A stretch of 64,000 nucleotides of DNA from Candidatus Omnitrophota bacterium (GTDB lineage: Bacteria > Omnitrophota > Omnitrophia > Omnitrophales > JACROU01). The stretch spans positions 102,501 through 166,500 of the forward strand of contig JAJDCD010000023.1 in assembly GCA_029261035.1 (NCBI GenBank), read 5' to 3'. A program made the translations under genes and the position numbers. Every line of letters begins with the position of its first letter. The first letter of the stretch is position 1. The notes under the pieces were generated by a model. It saw only the letters and a program-made list of their open reading frames with translations. It was not told the DNA's origin and ran no database searches. Below are positions 29,599 to 38,800 of the stretch, piece after piece.

Positions 29599-29775
29599 TT
29601 ATGCCCTTTTTTTCGGATTTCCGAATAAAAGATAGGCTAAAGCACCCAATAGGACAAAGACAATGACGGATAGGATCCAGATGATTTTCTGGGGTTCCTT
29701 CATATCACTTTTGAGGATATTTAAGATACAGATAACATCAACCACCATAATAAATGCTGCTAATAAAAGTTCCAT
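29599..29775 (-). CDS. Small PLDc_N-like membrane protein
   Basis: 58 residues starting MELLLAAFIM with AAGGAG before the ATG. There are two membrane helices (about 2-20 and 32-51) and a basic tail GNPKKRA. The pattern (helix, DMKEPQKIIWI, helix, YLLFG) matches the N-terminal module of phospholipase-D-type cardiolipin synthases that also occurs alone as a small membrane protein. Function unknown. Lies upstream of the efflux operon, 13 bp from its promoter. Confidence 0.75.
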   Translation of the reverse strand: MELLLAAFIMVVDVICILNILKSDMKEPQKIIWILSVIVFVLLGALAYLLFGNPKKRA

Positions 29776-29807
29776 GGGTTCTCCTTAAGTTTATCTATTC
29801 TTTATTT

Positions 29808-29866
29808 GGGGACATGGACTTTTGATATTGTTGCGATAGCAACTGTGTCAAAAGTGCGTGCCCCCC
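29808..29866. repeat. Outer palindrome, left copy (methyltransferase island)
   Basis: A near-perfect hairpin: GGGGACATGGACTTTTGATA... pairs with ...TCAAAAGTGCGTGCCCC around a GATA loop. The copy at 30887-30941 is the same element reversed. Together they bracket the methyltransferase. Confidence 0.85.
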
Positions 29867-29875
29867 GGACTCCAG

Positions 29876-29927
29876 CGAGGTGACAGTCACTTAGCTCTGA
29901 TTATCATCAGGCAAATGACAGTCACCT
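29876..29927. repeat. Inner GTGACAGTCAC palindrome, left copy
   Basis: Two GTGACAGTCAC-type boxes (about 29880 and 29916) bracket a TTAGCTCTGATTATCATCAG centre. The methyltransferase stop codon at 29891 lies inside this element, so its last dozen residues are repeat-encoded. The same family occurs at 30824-30873, 58782-58829 and (half) near 18839. Confidence 0.85.
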
Positions 29928-30607
29928 TTAGTTCCACCAAAAATAGCATATCCATAATATTTCCAAAAACAATCCACATCACAAAAACCTGCTGCTCGAA
30001 GCCAATTCAATTGCTGTAACAAAGAAGAAGGTTGATCATATTCCAAATGCCGCTTAAACCAATAGGCATCATCTTCTCCATTGGCAGAAACAAATTCTCT
30101 CCACTTCTTTTGATAAAGACGTGTGAGCTCTTCAGTTTCTCCAATAAGCACATCTCGGTTTACAAAAAATCCGCCTGGAGCTAGGCAATCAAATATTTCC
30201 TGATAAACGCCTTCCCTCTCTGGGTCTGTCAAATGATGTAAAGCGAGACTCGTAATAATAAGATCATAATCTTCTCCCATCAAATCTTGAGTGCAGTCTC
30301 CCTGCTGAAAAGAAACTCGTCCTTCAAAATTAATAAGAAGTTCCTTAGACTTGTCGATCATGTTTTCAGACAAATCAAAAGCATGTAACGTTGACTCTGG
30401 AAATTTTTGAAGAATGAGATAAGAAAGCACCCCTGTTCCACAACCTAAGTCGAGTACTTTGAGTTCCTTATCCGTAGGAAATGGGATCAACTCTAATAAG
30501 AACTGATTTTGCTCCGCATATTTGGGGATGAGTTTTAAGATAGTCTCATCATACTGCAAAGCTTGGTCATCAAAGTTTTTTTGAATTTTATCTGCATCCA
30601 TACCCAT
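29891..30607 (-). CDS. Class I SAM-dependent methyltransferase
   Basis: 238 residues with a complete Rossmann SAM domain: VLDLGCGTGVLSYLIL near 49-64, HAFDLSENMIDKSKE, QQGDCTQDL and ITSLALHHLTDPE. The C-terminal half (YWFKRHLEYDQPSSLL) resembles CmoA/TehB-like small-molecule methyltransferases; the substrate is not evident. The C-terminus TKGDCHLPDDNQS is encoded by the palindromic repeat, implying that the original stop was replaced. No Shine-Dalgarno sequence is clear. The gene lies inside two nested inverted repeat pairs. Confidence 0.8.
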   Translation of the reverse strand: MGMDADKIQKNFDDQALQYDETILKLIPKYAEQNQFLLELIPFPTDKELKVLDLGCGTGVLSYLILQKFPESTLHAFDLSENMIDKSKELLINFEGRVSFQQGDCTQDLMGEDYDLIITSLALHHLTDPEREGVYQEIFDCLAPGGFFVNRDVLIGETEELTRLYQKKWREFVSANGEDDAYWFKRHLEYDQPSSLLQQLNWLRAAGFCDVDCFWKYYGYAIFGGTKGDCHLPDDNQS

Positions 30608-30823
30608 ATTTTAACACAAAAGGTATTTTCTCTCGTCTGCAAAATGCTCCACATTTTCTGAAGTGATTTCGGTTAAATCGTTTGAGTTTTTTTGCGGACA
30701 TATCTTTATGGAAAGATTTCATTGGCAAGCCTCCTGGGTATTTTAGTTGATACAACCAAAAACAGGACGTTGCAAAGGCCTCTATATAAATCATCGACTT
30801 TTCAGAACACTTCTGAAGGGAAG

Positions 30824-30873
30824 AGGTGACTGTCACTTGCCTGCTGGCAAGCAGAGCTAAGTGACTGTCACCT
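30824..30873. repeat. Inner GTGACAGTCAC palindrome, right copy (inverted)
   Basis: GGTGACTGTCAC (30825-30836) and GTGACTGTCACC (30861-30872) flank a TTGCCTGCTGGCAAG centre. It is the reverse counterpart of 29876-29927. The 30608-30823 stretch next to it holds no gene I can support. Confidence 0.85.
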
Positions 30874-30886
30874 TTTGAATAGTAAG

Positions 30887-30941
30887 GGGACACACACTTT
30901 TGACACAGTTGCTACGCACAATATCAAAAGTCTATGTCCCC
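30887..30941. repeat. Outer palindrome, right copy (inverted)
   Basis: A hairpin with arms GGGGACACACACTTTTGACA and its partner TCAAAAGTCTATGTCCCC. It is the inverted counterpart of 29808-29866. It lies 23 bp past the cysN stop and may double as its transcript end. Confidence 0.85.
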
Positions 30942-30964
30942 AAGAATTTTAGGATGACCATAGA

Positions 30965-32773
30965 CTAAATCTCGTAACTATCTGTCTGATCTTCGAAAAT
31001 TTGGTTGGATTTTAAGAAGCTAACGATCGTAGACGCATTTTTATCAACAGCATCTTTCTGTTTAAGATCCAAATCCACGATCCCTTGAGAAAAGGCGCTC
31101 TTACCTACATTCACAATAAAAAAGTTTTCTCGGTCTGTCACTTCTTGCAAGAGACGAACCTCATCATCATTTAAATTACTGGCTGTAGCAACCACGATTA
31201 AACCGGCATCCATTAAAATATGGGCTACTTCCCCAAGCCGTCGAACATGCTCTCTTCTGGATTGTTTGTCTTGATCTACATCCGCATCCAACCCTCGCAA
31301 TAAATTCCCTATCCCTAAGAAATAAGCTTTCCCGCCAAGTTCAAAAACTTGCTTCTCAACTTGTTTGGCAATCGACCTTTTATCAATTCCAACTTTTCCC
31401 GTCAGAAGAACCAGTTTTGAACCATGCCCATACTTAGACCGTCTTTCGGTAGAAGCAATCTCGCTAAAATCCCAATTAATTTCTCGCTCTGTAACCTGCT
31501 CGCGAACTTCGGACTGCTCATCTTTAATAATTGCAGAGACTGTTCCTCCGCCTGCAATGTCATATTGATCTACAATCACAAAACGTCCTGTTGATTCAAT
31601 TAAATTAGCCACATCAAAAGCCACAGGGTAAGCACATTCAAACACACATTGAGCCACTTCATGACGCTCTACTTTTTTCTTCGTTTCATTTTTTAAGTCG
31701 GAAGCATCAATCACCTTCTTAATTTCTTTTAGCCACATCGGTGCCTGGAATGTTCCTATCTTTAATTTATATTCCTTATTCATCTCTAAAGGCTTGCGGC
31801 CCATCCAAAAAATCTCCGCTTGAAACAATGGGCTCACCGAAGGATGCTCCTCATCCACCTTACACATAATATCGCCACGATTAATATAGATTTGTTCCTT
31901 TAACGTGAAACCCGTGGAGTAACCGGCAACTGCTTTTTTTTGCTCTGGCAAATTAAACCCTTCGATCGAAGAAATTTCAGATCTCTTATTGGAAGGCAGA
32001 AAAATAACCTGGTCCCCAACAGAAATGCTGCCCGATTCAATACGACCCGATACAATACGTCGATCATCCCCTTGTGCTGTAAATTTATAAACCGCCTGAA
32101 TAGGCATGCGAAAAGGAAGCTTCTCAACAGATGCCTGTTTCTTAAACGAATCTAAAACCTTTAAAACATGCTCGCCCTTAAACCAGGAGAGTTTCTCTGA
32201 AGGCTCTATAATATTGTCCCCTTGCATTGCAGAGATCGGCACAAAGAACTGAGGTTCCAATCCTATTTGCTTTAAAAACTCACGATAGTTTTTCTCGATA
32301 TCGTCATACACTTCTTGACTATAATCCACCAAATCCATTTTGTTCACAACAACAGCAATTTGCTTTATTCCCAGCATAGACAGAAGGTAACCATGGCGCT
32401 TTGAATTTTCTTTAATGCCTTCATTCGCATCAATCACAAGAAGAGCCGCTTCCGCTCGTGCTGCCCCCGAAATCATATTCTTCAAAAACTCAATATGGCC
32501 TGGCGCATCAATAATAATGTACTCTCTCTTTTTGCTCTTAAAAAAACAACGCGCTGAATCAATGGTGATCCCTTGAGACTGCTCATCTTTTAAGGCATCT
32601 AAAAGAAACGCATACTCGAAAGGTTTAGAGTTCCGAGCACACTCCGCCTTCACCTGCTCCAACTTTCCTTGAGGTAGAGACCCCGTGTCGGCCAAGAGAC
32701 GTCCAATTACCGTACTCTTACCATGGTCCACATGACCCACAATCACAATATTCATTTTTTGTTGTGTTTCCAT
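30965..32773 (-). CDS. cysN: Sulfate adenylyltransferase GTPase subunit (CysN) with degenerate APS-kinase domain
   Basis: 602 residues from the ATG at 32773 (METQQKMN), preceded by AAAGGA; a longer start would read into a repeat. The GTPase domain is EF-Tu-like: [25 protein letters not shown]. Then come beta-barrel domains 2 and 3 to about residue 425. The last 170 residues have the APS-kinase fold pattern ([20 protein letters not shown]), but the P-loop reads [10 protein letters not shown] and the usual DGDN is GIGN, so the kinase is probably inactive. With CysD it makes adenosine phosphosulfate from sulfate and ATP. Confidence 0.88.
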   Translation of the reverse strand: METQQKMNIVIVGHVDHGKSTVIGRLLADTGSLPQGKLEQVKAECARNSKPFEYAFLLDALKDEQSQGITIDSARCFFKSKKREYIIIDAPGHIEFLKNMISGAARAEAALLVIDANEGIKENSKRHGYLLSMLGIKQIAVVVNKMDLVDYSQEVYDDIEKNYREFLKQIGLEPQFFVPISAMQGDNIIEPSEKLSWFKGEHVLKVLDSFKKQASVEKLPFRMPIQAVYKFTAQGDDRRIVSGRIESGSISVGDQVIFLPSNKRSEISSIEGFNLPEQKKAVAGYSTGFTLKEQIYINRGDIMCKVDEEHPSVSPLFQAEIFWMGRKPLEMNKEYKLKIGTFQAPMWLKEIKKVIDASDLKNETKKKVERHEVAQCVFECAYPVAFDVANLIESTGRFVIVDQYDIAGGGTVSAIIKDEQSEVREQVTEREINWDFSEIASTERRSKYGHGSKLVLLTGKVGIDKRSIAKQVEKQVFELGGKAYFLGIGNLLRGLDADVDQDKQSRREHVRRLGEVAHILMDAGLIVVATASNLNDDEVRLLQEVTDRENFFIVNVGKSAFSQGIVDLDLKQKDAVDKNASTIVSFLKSNQIFEDQTDSYEI

Positions 32774-32790
32774 AACATCCTTTAATAGCG

Positions 32791-32819
32791 TCATTCCCGC
32801 GCAGGCGGGAATCCAGTTG
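32791..32819. repeat. CATTCCCGCG-type hairpin, downstream side of the GIY-YIG gene
   Basis: TTCCCGCGCAGGCGGGAA hairpin ending in ATCCAGTTG. The same element in the same orientation lies at 33185-33213, on the other side of the GIY-YIG gene. Confidence 0.8.
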
Positions 32820-32821
32820 CT

Positions 32822-33118
32822 TTATAAAACAGCTATCTCTTCAAACAAGTCTTTCCAATCAGGATTCTTTGATTCGATTAATTTTAATTTCCAATCTCTA
32901 TTCCACTTTTTCAATCTTTTCTCTCTTAAAATTGCTGTATTGATATCTGGTGTTTCTTCAAAATAAACTAGTTTGTGCGTGCTGTACTTTTTTGAAAAGC
33001 CATCAACGTAGTTATTTTTATGTTCATACACCCTTTTGATTAAGTCGCTTGTTACTCCAATATAAAGAGTTCCGCTACGTTTATTAGCTAAGATATATAC
33101 GTAATAGCTTTTATCCAT
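32822..33118 (-). CDS. GIY-YIG endonuclease-family protein
   Basis: 98 residues: YYVYILANKRSGTLYIGVTS carries the GIY and YIG elements (YVY, YIG). The conserved Arg is in LIKRVYEHK, and Glu occurs in REKRLKKWNR. This is the small single-domain (YhbQ-like) type whose cellular role is poorly known. It is squeezed between cysD and cysN and bordered by direct repeats at 32791-32819 and 33185-33213, which suggests it arrived as a cassette. Confidence 0.88.
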   Translation of the reverse strand: MDKSYYVYILANKRSGTLYIGVTSDLIKRVYEHKNNYVDGFSKKYSTHKLVYFEETPDINTAILREKRLKKWNRDWKLKLIESKNPDWKDLFEEIAVL

Positions 33119-33137
33119 ATCTCACTCTTTTGTCTTT

Positions 33138-33242
33138 GGATCCCCGATTAATACATCCGGGGATGACAAAAAAATCAACCCTTGTCATTCCCGCGTAGGC
33201 TGGAATCCAGTTGAATTTCTGGATCCCCGCTTTTGCGGGGAT
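33138..33242. repeat. Three palindromic elements between the GIY-YIG gene and cysD
   Basis: In order: GGATCCCCG...CGGGGATGAC (33138-33167), TCATTCCCGCG...GGAATCCAGTTG (33185-33213) and GGATCCCCGCTTTTGCGGGG (33220-33239). They are stacked without coding sequence between them. Confidence 0.8.
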
Positions 33243-33254
33243 AGAGTTCGCAAT

Positions 33255-33287
33255 ATTATTTACGTTCACAAAGTGAACGTAAATAAT
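33255..33287. repeat. Perfect 15-bp inverted repeat downstream of cysD
   Basis: ATTATTTACGTTCAC, a three-base loop, then its exact complement. It lies 10 bp past the cysD stop. It may be a transcript-end hairpin, although no T tract follows, or the end of a repeat element. Confidence 0.7.
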
Positions 33288-33296
33288 TTGCTTACT

Positions 33297-34178
33297 CTAC
33301 ATGTATCCCTTACGTCTCAAAGTCTCCAACCCGCCGCCATCTTCTGCGTCTTGAGCACGGCCAGAGCGTTCTGCAATATTTGAGAACTTGCCGGTCTTCA
33401 ACTCTGCAATAATTTCTTCCACATTTTTTGCTTTTGATTCCACAGAAAATGTACAAGGGTAACAACCCAAAGAACGATAACGCTTACCTTCCCCTTGATC
33501 ATAATAAAGAGAAACAGTCGGAATATTTTCTTGCTTGATATATTCCCAAATATCCAATTCCGTCCAATCCAGCAACGGATGAATCCGGATATGGGTTCCT
33601 GGAGCAAAGTCTGTTTTAAATTGATTCCAAAGTTCTGGTGGCTGATCCCCCACATCCCAGTCACTGCGCTTATCTCTGGGAGAAAAGTAACGTTCTTTAG
33701 AACGACTGCCTTCTTCATCCGCACGTGCGCCCACAATGACACCGGTGTAAGGTTCCTTATTTTCATCCACCACATACTTCTTTTGTTGGTGATCCATACG
33801 ATAACGCGTCCAATTTCCTGACAGCGTATTAATCAATGCCTCTGATTTGAGGAGCTTACAACAGGTCAATCGGTCCACGGCTCCATCTGGAAAGGTTTGT
33901 TTATTCTTTAAAGCTTCGGCATTCTCACCATAAACCATGTTGAGGTTCCACTCCAAAGCCAAATCATCCCGATATTTGATCATTTCCGGAATCTTATAAT
34001 GCGTATCAATGTGCACGAGGGGAAAAGGCACATGCCCAAAAAAGGCCTTTCGGGCCAACCAAAGCATAACCGTACTATCTTTTCCAATAGACCAAAGCAT
34101 CGCCAAATTCTTAAATTGGCTATAAGCCTCTCTCAATATATATATAGACTGACTCTCAATCTTCTCTAAATGGGTCAT
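33297..34178 (-). CDS. cysD: Sulfate adenylyltransferase subunit 2 (CysD)
   Basis: 293 residues, the family length. It has the PP-loop [17 protein letters not shown] near 30-46, [21 protein letters not shown] and the [12 protein letters not shown] cysteine pair. Catalyses adenylation of sulfate together with the CysN GTPase. Its partner lies downstream but separated by about 520 bp holding the GIY-YIG gene and repeats, whereas cysD and cysN are normally adjacent. Confidence 0.95.
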   Translation of the reverse strand: MTHLEKIESQSIYILREAYSQFKNLAMLWSIGKDSTVMLWLARKAFFGHVPFPLVHIDTHYKIPEMIKYRDDLALEWNLNMVYGENAEALKNKQTFPDGAVDRLTCCKLLKSEALINTLSGNWTRYRMDHQQKKYVVDENKEPYTGVIVGARADEEGSRSKERYFSPRDKRSDWDVGDQPPELWNQFKTDFAPGTHIRIHPLLDWTELDIWEYIKQENIPTVSLYYDQGEGKRYRSLGCYPCTFSVESKAKNVEEIIAELKTGKFSNIAERSGRAQDAEDGGGLETLRRKGYM

Positions 34179-34423
34179 TTGCTTCCTCTGTCTATAGCTT
34201 TTAGCTATTGGCTATTAGCCTTTAGTTTGAAGCTTTTCTTCATTTGTCATCTGGGGTCAAAGGGGACAGTCCCATAGGACTGTCCCTTAACCACTGTTTT
34301 CCCTACTCTTTTACTAGGAATAAACCCTTATGGGACAGGGTTTTACGTCCGATTGAACCTTATACTGTAACATGAAATTTCGAGATTTTCTATCTTTTTT
34401 CATTTTTTATTAAAACAAAAGAA
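34179..34423. repeat. Intergenic region with GGGGACAGTCCC palindrome
   Basis: No gene. GGGGACAGTCCCATAGGACT...CCC at 34262-34288 is a palindrome also present at 57577-57604. Tandem-like AGCTATTGGCTATTAGCC sequence lies at 34196-34221. GGGACAGGG at about 34333 may be a decayed fragment of the same palindrome. Confidence 0.65.
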
Positions 34424-34466
34424 CCATGAAATTTAGAATTGATACTTCTATTTTTCATGGTATAAT
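34424..34466 (+). promoter_or_regulatory. Leaderless promoter with palindromic operator
   Basis: TTGATA (34439-34444), a 16-bp spacer and TATAAT (34461-34466) sit so close to the ATG at 34473 that transcription should begin at or next to the start codon. CCATGAAA (34424-34431) and TTTCATGG (34453-34460) form an inverted repeat around the -35 and against the -10. A further CATGAAATTT lies at 34371. Confidence 0.65.
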
Positions 34467-34472
34467 TATGGC

Positions 34473-35624
34473 ATGGAAATTCAAAGAAAAAAGATTCTAG
34501 CTCAAATAAACAAAGCCTTTAGGGTAACTCCTGCTGTTGGTTTGTTAGGACCGCGCCAATGCGGAAAGACAACTCTGGCTCACCAGTATTCTAAAAAATC
34601 TTCCGAAAAAATACATTTTTTTGATTTAGAAAATCCAAACCATCTTTCGCGTCTTGAAAACCCAATGACTACTTTGTCTTCTTTAGAAGGATTAGTCATT
34701 ATTGACGAAATTCAAAGAAGCCCAGACTTATTTCCTGTTCTACGGGTACTCATAGATAAAAACCCTAAAACAAAATATCTTATTTTAGGAAGCGCATCTC
34801 AAACTCTCTTAAAGCAAAGCTCTGAAACCTTAGCAGGACGCATCACCTACATTGAAATGTCTGGGTTTTCTTCGGATGAAATTAATAACAAAAAAAGTGA
34901 CTTTCTTTGGATTCGAGGAGGGTTTCCAAAATCGTTCTTAGCAAAAAACGATACCGTTTCTTACTCTTGGCGTCAGGGGTTTATTAAAACATTTTTGGAA
35001 ACAGATATTCCTAATTTAGGCATTCAAGTTTCTGAAGCAATATTAAGGCGTTTTTGGACTATGTTAGCGCATTATCACGGGCAAATTTTTAATGCTTCTG
35101 AAATTGGAAAAAGTTTGTCTGTTTCCTACCATACATCTCGTCATTATCTAGACATTCTATGTTCTACTTTTTTAATAAGACAACTGCAACCTTGGTACTA
35201 CAACACAAAAAAAAGGTTAGTTAAACGACCAAAAATTTATTTTAGAGATACAGGAATCCTTCACACCCTCTTGTCTTTAGAAAATAAAAAACAAGTCTTA
35301 AACCATCCCAAAATGGGGGCCTCGTGGGAGGGCTTTGCGTTAGAGCAAGTAATAAACTTTCTTAACCTACGACAAGAGGATTGTTTTTTTTGGTCTTTAC
35401 ACACGGGAGCAGAACTGGATTTAGTTTTTCAAAGAAAAGGAAAGTTATGGGGTATAGAGGTGAAATTTTCAGATGCCCCATCAAAAACCCCTTCTATGAA
35501 GTCTGCTCTGTCAGAACTTTCGTTATCTCATCTGTGGGTCATTTATCCAGGCAAAGAAACTTACGCATTAGATAAAAAAATATCTGTCGTTTCCATAGAC
35601 AACCTAAAATCTTTAACTCTATAA
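34473..35624 (+). CDS. AAA ATPase with C-terminal DUF4143 domain
   Basis: 383 residues. Walker A is LLGPRQCGKTTLAHQYS near 23-39, Walker B is LVIIDEIQRSPDLFP, and GSASQTLLKQSSETLAGRI is the sensor region. The second half has the DUF4143 pattern: ASEIGKSLSVSYHTSRHYLD (winged helix), KIYFRDTGILHTLL and a nuclease-like tail (HTGAELDLVFQRKGKLWGIEVKFS). This D...E-x-K ending resembles PD-(D/E)XK nucleases. The family is common and often mobile; its function is unclear. Start at 34473 fits the leaderless promoter. Confidence 0.9.
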   Translation: MEIQRKKILAQINKAFRVTPAVGLLGPRQCGKTTLAHQYSKKSSEKIHFFDLENPNHLSRLENPMTTLSSLEGLVIIDEIQRSPDLFPVLRVLIDKNPKTKYLILGSASQTLLKQSSETLAGRITYIEMSGFSSDEINNKKSDFLWIRGGFPKSFLAKNDTVSYSWRQGFIKTFLETDIPNLGIQVSEAILRRFWTMLAHYHGQIFNASEIGKSLSVSYHTSRHYLDILCSTFLIRQLQPWYYNTKKRLVKRPKIYFRDTGILHTLLSLENKKQVLNHPKMGASWEGFALEQVINFLNLRQEDCFFWSLHTGAELDLVFQRKGKLWGIEVKFSDAPSKTPSMKSALSELSLSHLWVIYPGKETYALDKKISVVSIDNLKSLTL

Positions 35625-35669
35625 ACTCAAAATACAATCCTTTCAACATTTAATTACTCCAAGAAAGAT

Positions 35670-35801
35670 GTCATTCTGAGGAGTATAACGACGAAGAATC
35701 TCTAACCCTAAGATCCTTCACTCCGTTCAGGATGACGATGAAGGACTGGGTTGCCTTTCCAATGCAAAGTATGTCATCCCGGCCTCCGAGCCGGGATCCA
35801 G
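35670..35801. repeat. Two palindromic repeats past the largest gene
   Basis: GTCATTCTGAGGAG...GACGAAGAATCT...AGATCCTTCA...CAGGATGAC occupies 35670-35737. GTCATCCCGGC...GCCGGGATCCAG occupies 35773-35801. The second is a strong hairpin 12 bp after the giant gene's stop and could act as its terminator. Fragments of the first family recur at 52641 and 58929. Confidence 0.75.
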
Positions 35802-35812
35802 CGTCTTTAATA

Positions 35813-38800
35813 TTAAGCAGCGGTAAGAATTTGCTGGTAGGCCTTAAACGCATTTTGAAGTTCGGCAAGTTTCTGTCTGAGACTAGATAAATTAAATACA
35901 AACTTTCCACGTTCTTGTTTTAAATTCTCTCGCAATGATTTAATGAGAGGATTATTAATATCCCCCTCAACCAAACCCAGAAGGTGCCCATGAGGTGCTG
36001 TAAATATAGAGAACATCTCTTGAGAAACTTTCATTTCTTCTATCTTCTCCACTTCTGGAACTTCTAATAACTGAGCTCGAGCCACTGTATCCAGTTGGCC
36101 TATTAAAGAGCCTGGCAACATCAACGTCGTTCTCGGATGAATCACACTCGGACTAAACTGTTTTGGCTTTTCATAAAGTTTTTTAGCTAATGGAAGAATT
36201 TCTCGACTGTATCTCTTACCCATAAGGAGGCTTCGAACTACTTCTGTTTCTTCTCCAGGAACAACAGAAATCACTTGAATTCGATTTCCTATTCGTTTTC
36301 CATTTTCATCTTGAAGAGCCGCTATTCGAGAACGAACCTGCTTCGCCTCTTCTTCGTCACCATAATAAAGAACAAAAGATACTGCTCTAGGATTTAAAGT
36401 CAGCAATAACTCTTCTGCTTCTGGACTAAAGGTGTCACTCGTTTTAATCGTAACCGAGAACCCATCATAACTTGATTTATAAGCAGCTAAAGTTGCATTT
36501 CCATCTCTGGAAACACTTTCTTGATATGCTCTCTTAAGTTCTGTTTCAACTTCCCCAGCATAAGCCTCTGGAAAAAGTCGAGCCATCACTCGATTATAAA
36601 AATTCTGGTACGCTGCATTAGTAACAAGTGCCAAAGGAAGGAAACGCGTAAATGTTGTCGAAAAACCTACAAGGAAATCTTCTTTTACCCCCAAACTCTG
36701 CGCTTCTGCTCGCAACCATTCACCTTCTGGAGCTACTTCTGTTGTTCCTGCATCTTGAGACTCTCTCTCCCATTCTTTTTTCAATTGATCCAACTGCTCT
36801 AACACTTTGTCTGCTCCGATATCATCTACCTTCCTCACAATCGCTAATACTTCTTCTTTCCTAAATTCTCCTCCTATTTCTGCTGATCCTAAATCTCTTA
36901 TCTCTTCAAAAGCAGTTCCTGCCTCTGCTTTCATCTGTTCTACTACTTCTATTAAGAATTCTTTGTCCAGCACCCAACTACCCACTTTCCCATCTCTCAC
37001 TGCGTATACTAACTTATGTAAGGCTTCAAACGCAGAAAATGATTTCTTTCCACTGGCTTCGGCAATTTTTTCAAACAGATCCACTTCTAACAGTCCTTCA
37101 TTCACTTTCCCATCATTCAATGCGGCTCCTAACTCCCTTAAGGCACGAAACGCAGACCACATATGCTCTCCACTCACCTCGGCGATTCCTATCAAAAGTT
37201 CCTCATCCAACACTTCTGAACTCACTTCTCCAGCCCTCACTCCTCTTCCTAACGCGCCTAAGATTTCAAACACATAACCTGAAGATCCTCCGCTCACCTC
37301 AGCGATTCTTCCCAACAACTCTACTTTCAACACTTCTGAACTCACTTCTCCAGCCCTCACTCCTCTTCCTAACTCGACTAAGGCTTCAAACGCAAACTCT
37401 GAACCCTCCCCACTCGCCTCAGCGATTTTTTCAAAGAGTTCGACTTCTAACACTTCTTCTCCCACTCTCCTCTGTTTCACTCCCTCTCCTAACTCCCTTA
37501 AGGCAGAAAACGCAGACCATGAACTCTCCCCACTCGCCTCAGCGATTTTTTCAAAGAATTCGACTTCTAACACTTCTTCTCCCACTCCCCTCTGTTTCAC
37601 TCCCTCACCTAACTTCCTTAAGGCACGAAATGCTTCTAAAGAATGCTCCCCACTCACCTCAGCGATTCTTCCCAACAACTCTGCTCTCAACACTTCTTTT
37701 CCCACTTTTCCCACTTTCACCCCTTCTCCCAACTCTCTTAAGCCACGAAACGCATGGCTAGAATCCACTCCACTCGCTTCGGCGATTCTTGTCAATAATT
37801 CTACTTCTAATACTTCTTCTTTCACTCTTCCCTCTCTCACTCCTTCTCCTAACTCCCTTAAGGCACGAAACGCCGCCCCTGAACCTCTTCCACTCGCTTC
37901 GGCGATTCTTTCAAAGAGTTCTACGCCTAACATTTCTTCTTTTACCTTTCCCTTTCTCACTCCTTCTCCCAACTCTCTTAAGGCAATAAAGGCACTCCAA
38001 GGATACTCTCCACCCGCTTCGGCTATTCTTTCAAAGAGTTCTACGCCTAACATTTCTTCTTTTACCTTTCCCTTCCTCACTCCTTTTCCTAACTCTCTTA
38101 AGGCACGAAATGCTTCTAAAGAATGCTCCCCACTCGCTTTGGCGATTCTTTCAAAGAGTTCTACGCCTAACACTTCTTCTTTTACCTTTCCCTTTCTCAC
38201 TCCTTCTCCCAACTCTCTTAAGGCAATAAAGGCACTCCAAGGATACTCTCCACCCGCTTCGGCTATTCTTTCAAACAGTTCCGCATTCAACACTTCTTCT
38301 CTCACTCTTCCCTCTCTCACTCCTTCTCCTAACTCCCTTAAGGCACGAAACGCCGCCCCTGAACCTCTTCCACTCGCTTCAGCAATTCTTTCGAATAACT
38401 CTTCTATTTTTCCTAGATCAACTCGTCTTTTTTTGTCCTTAGAACGAAAAGGTGCTATTTCGAGCTCTTTTTTAAACATCCCCTCCGCCATCTTTTCGAT
38501 CAACCAGATGAATGGGGTAACAATCCAAAGCAATAGACGCACAATAGGGTTTTGCTTCTCTTCAAAAAAAACAACAAAAGCTTCCACTGCTCCTTCCTTG
38601 CTTTCCAAAGTGTTTGCTAGTTTTGGATAACCTCTCTCCAGATCTTCCCAACTAGGCAACTCCACGCCCTGAGCTTGCCGAAAGGCTTCATACTTCTCTG
38701 CCGTACCCAAACTCGATGCTTCTACTGGATCCCCGACTAAAACATTCGGGGATGACATACCTTTTTCTGACGTCTGAGGACTGCTTGCCATGAACCCTTG

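Noticed and set aside
30588-30893. Possible 101-residue minus-strand gene upstream of the methyltransferase
   Set aside because: Its first third is the palindromic repeat, it overlaps the methyltransferase start, and I recognise no family; it may be a remnant but cannot be supported.
34179-34260. tRNA or riboswitch upstream of cysD
   Set aside because: The repeated AGCTATTGGCTATTAGCC sequence does not form a cloverleaf or a known sulfur riboswitch core.
35671-35910. Small minus-strand frame at the end of the giant gene
   Set aside because: Made of the giant gene's end in another frame plus two intergenic repeats.
37039-37761. Long plus-strand reading frames with leucine/proline-rich repeats (also 45561-46115, 40642-41340, 48204-49004)
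   Set aside because: They are mirror frames of the 120-bp coding repeats on the minus strand, where codon pattern, protein repeats, signal peptide and start all support the giant gene.
36961-38400. CRISPR array
   Set aside because: Repeats are 120 bp, contiguous without unique spacers, in frame and protein-coding.
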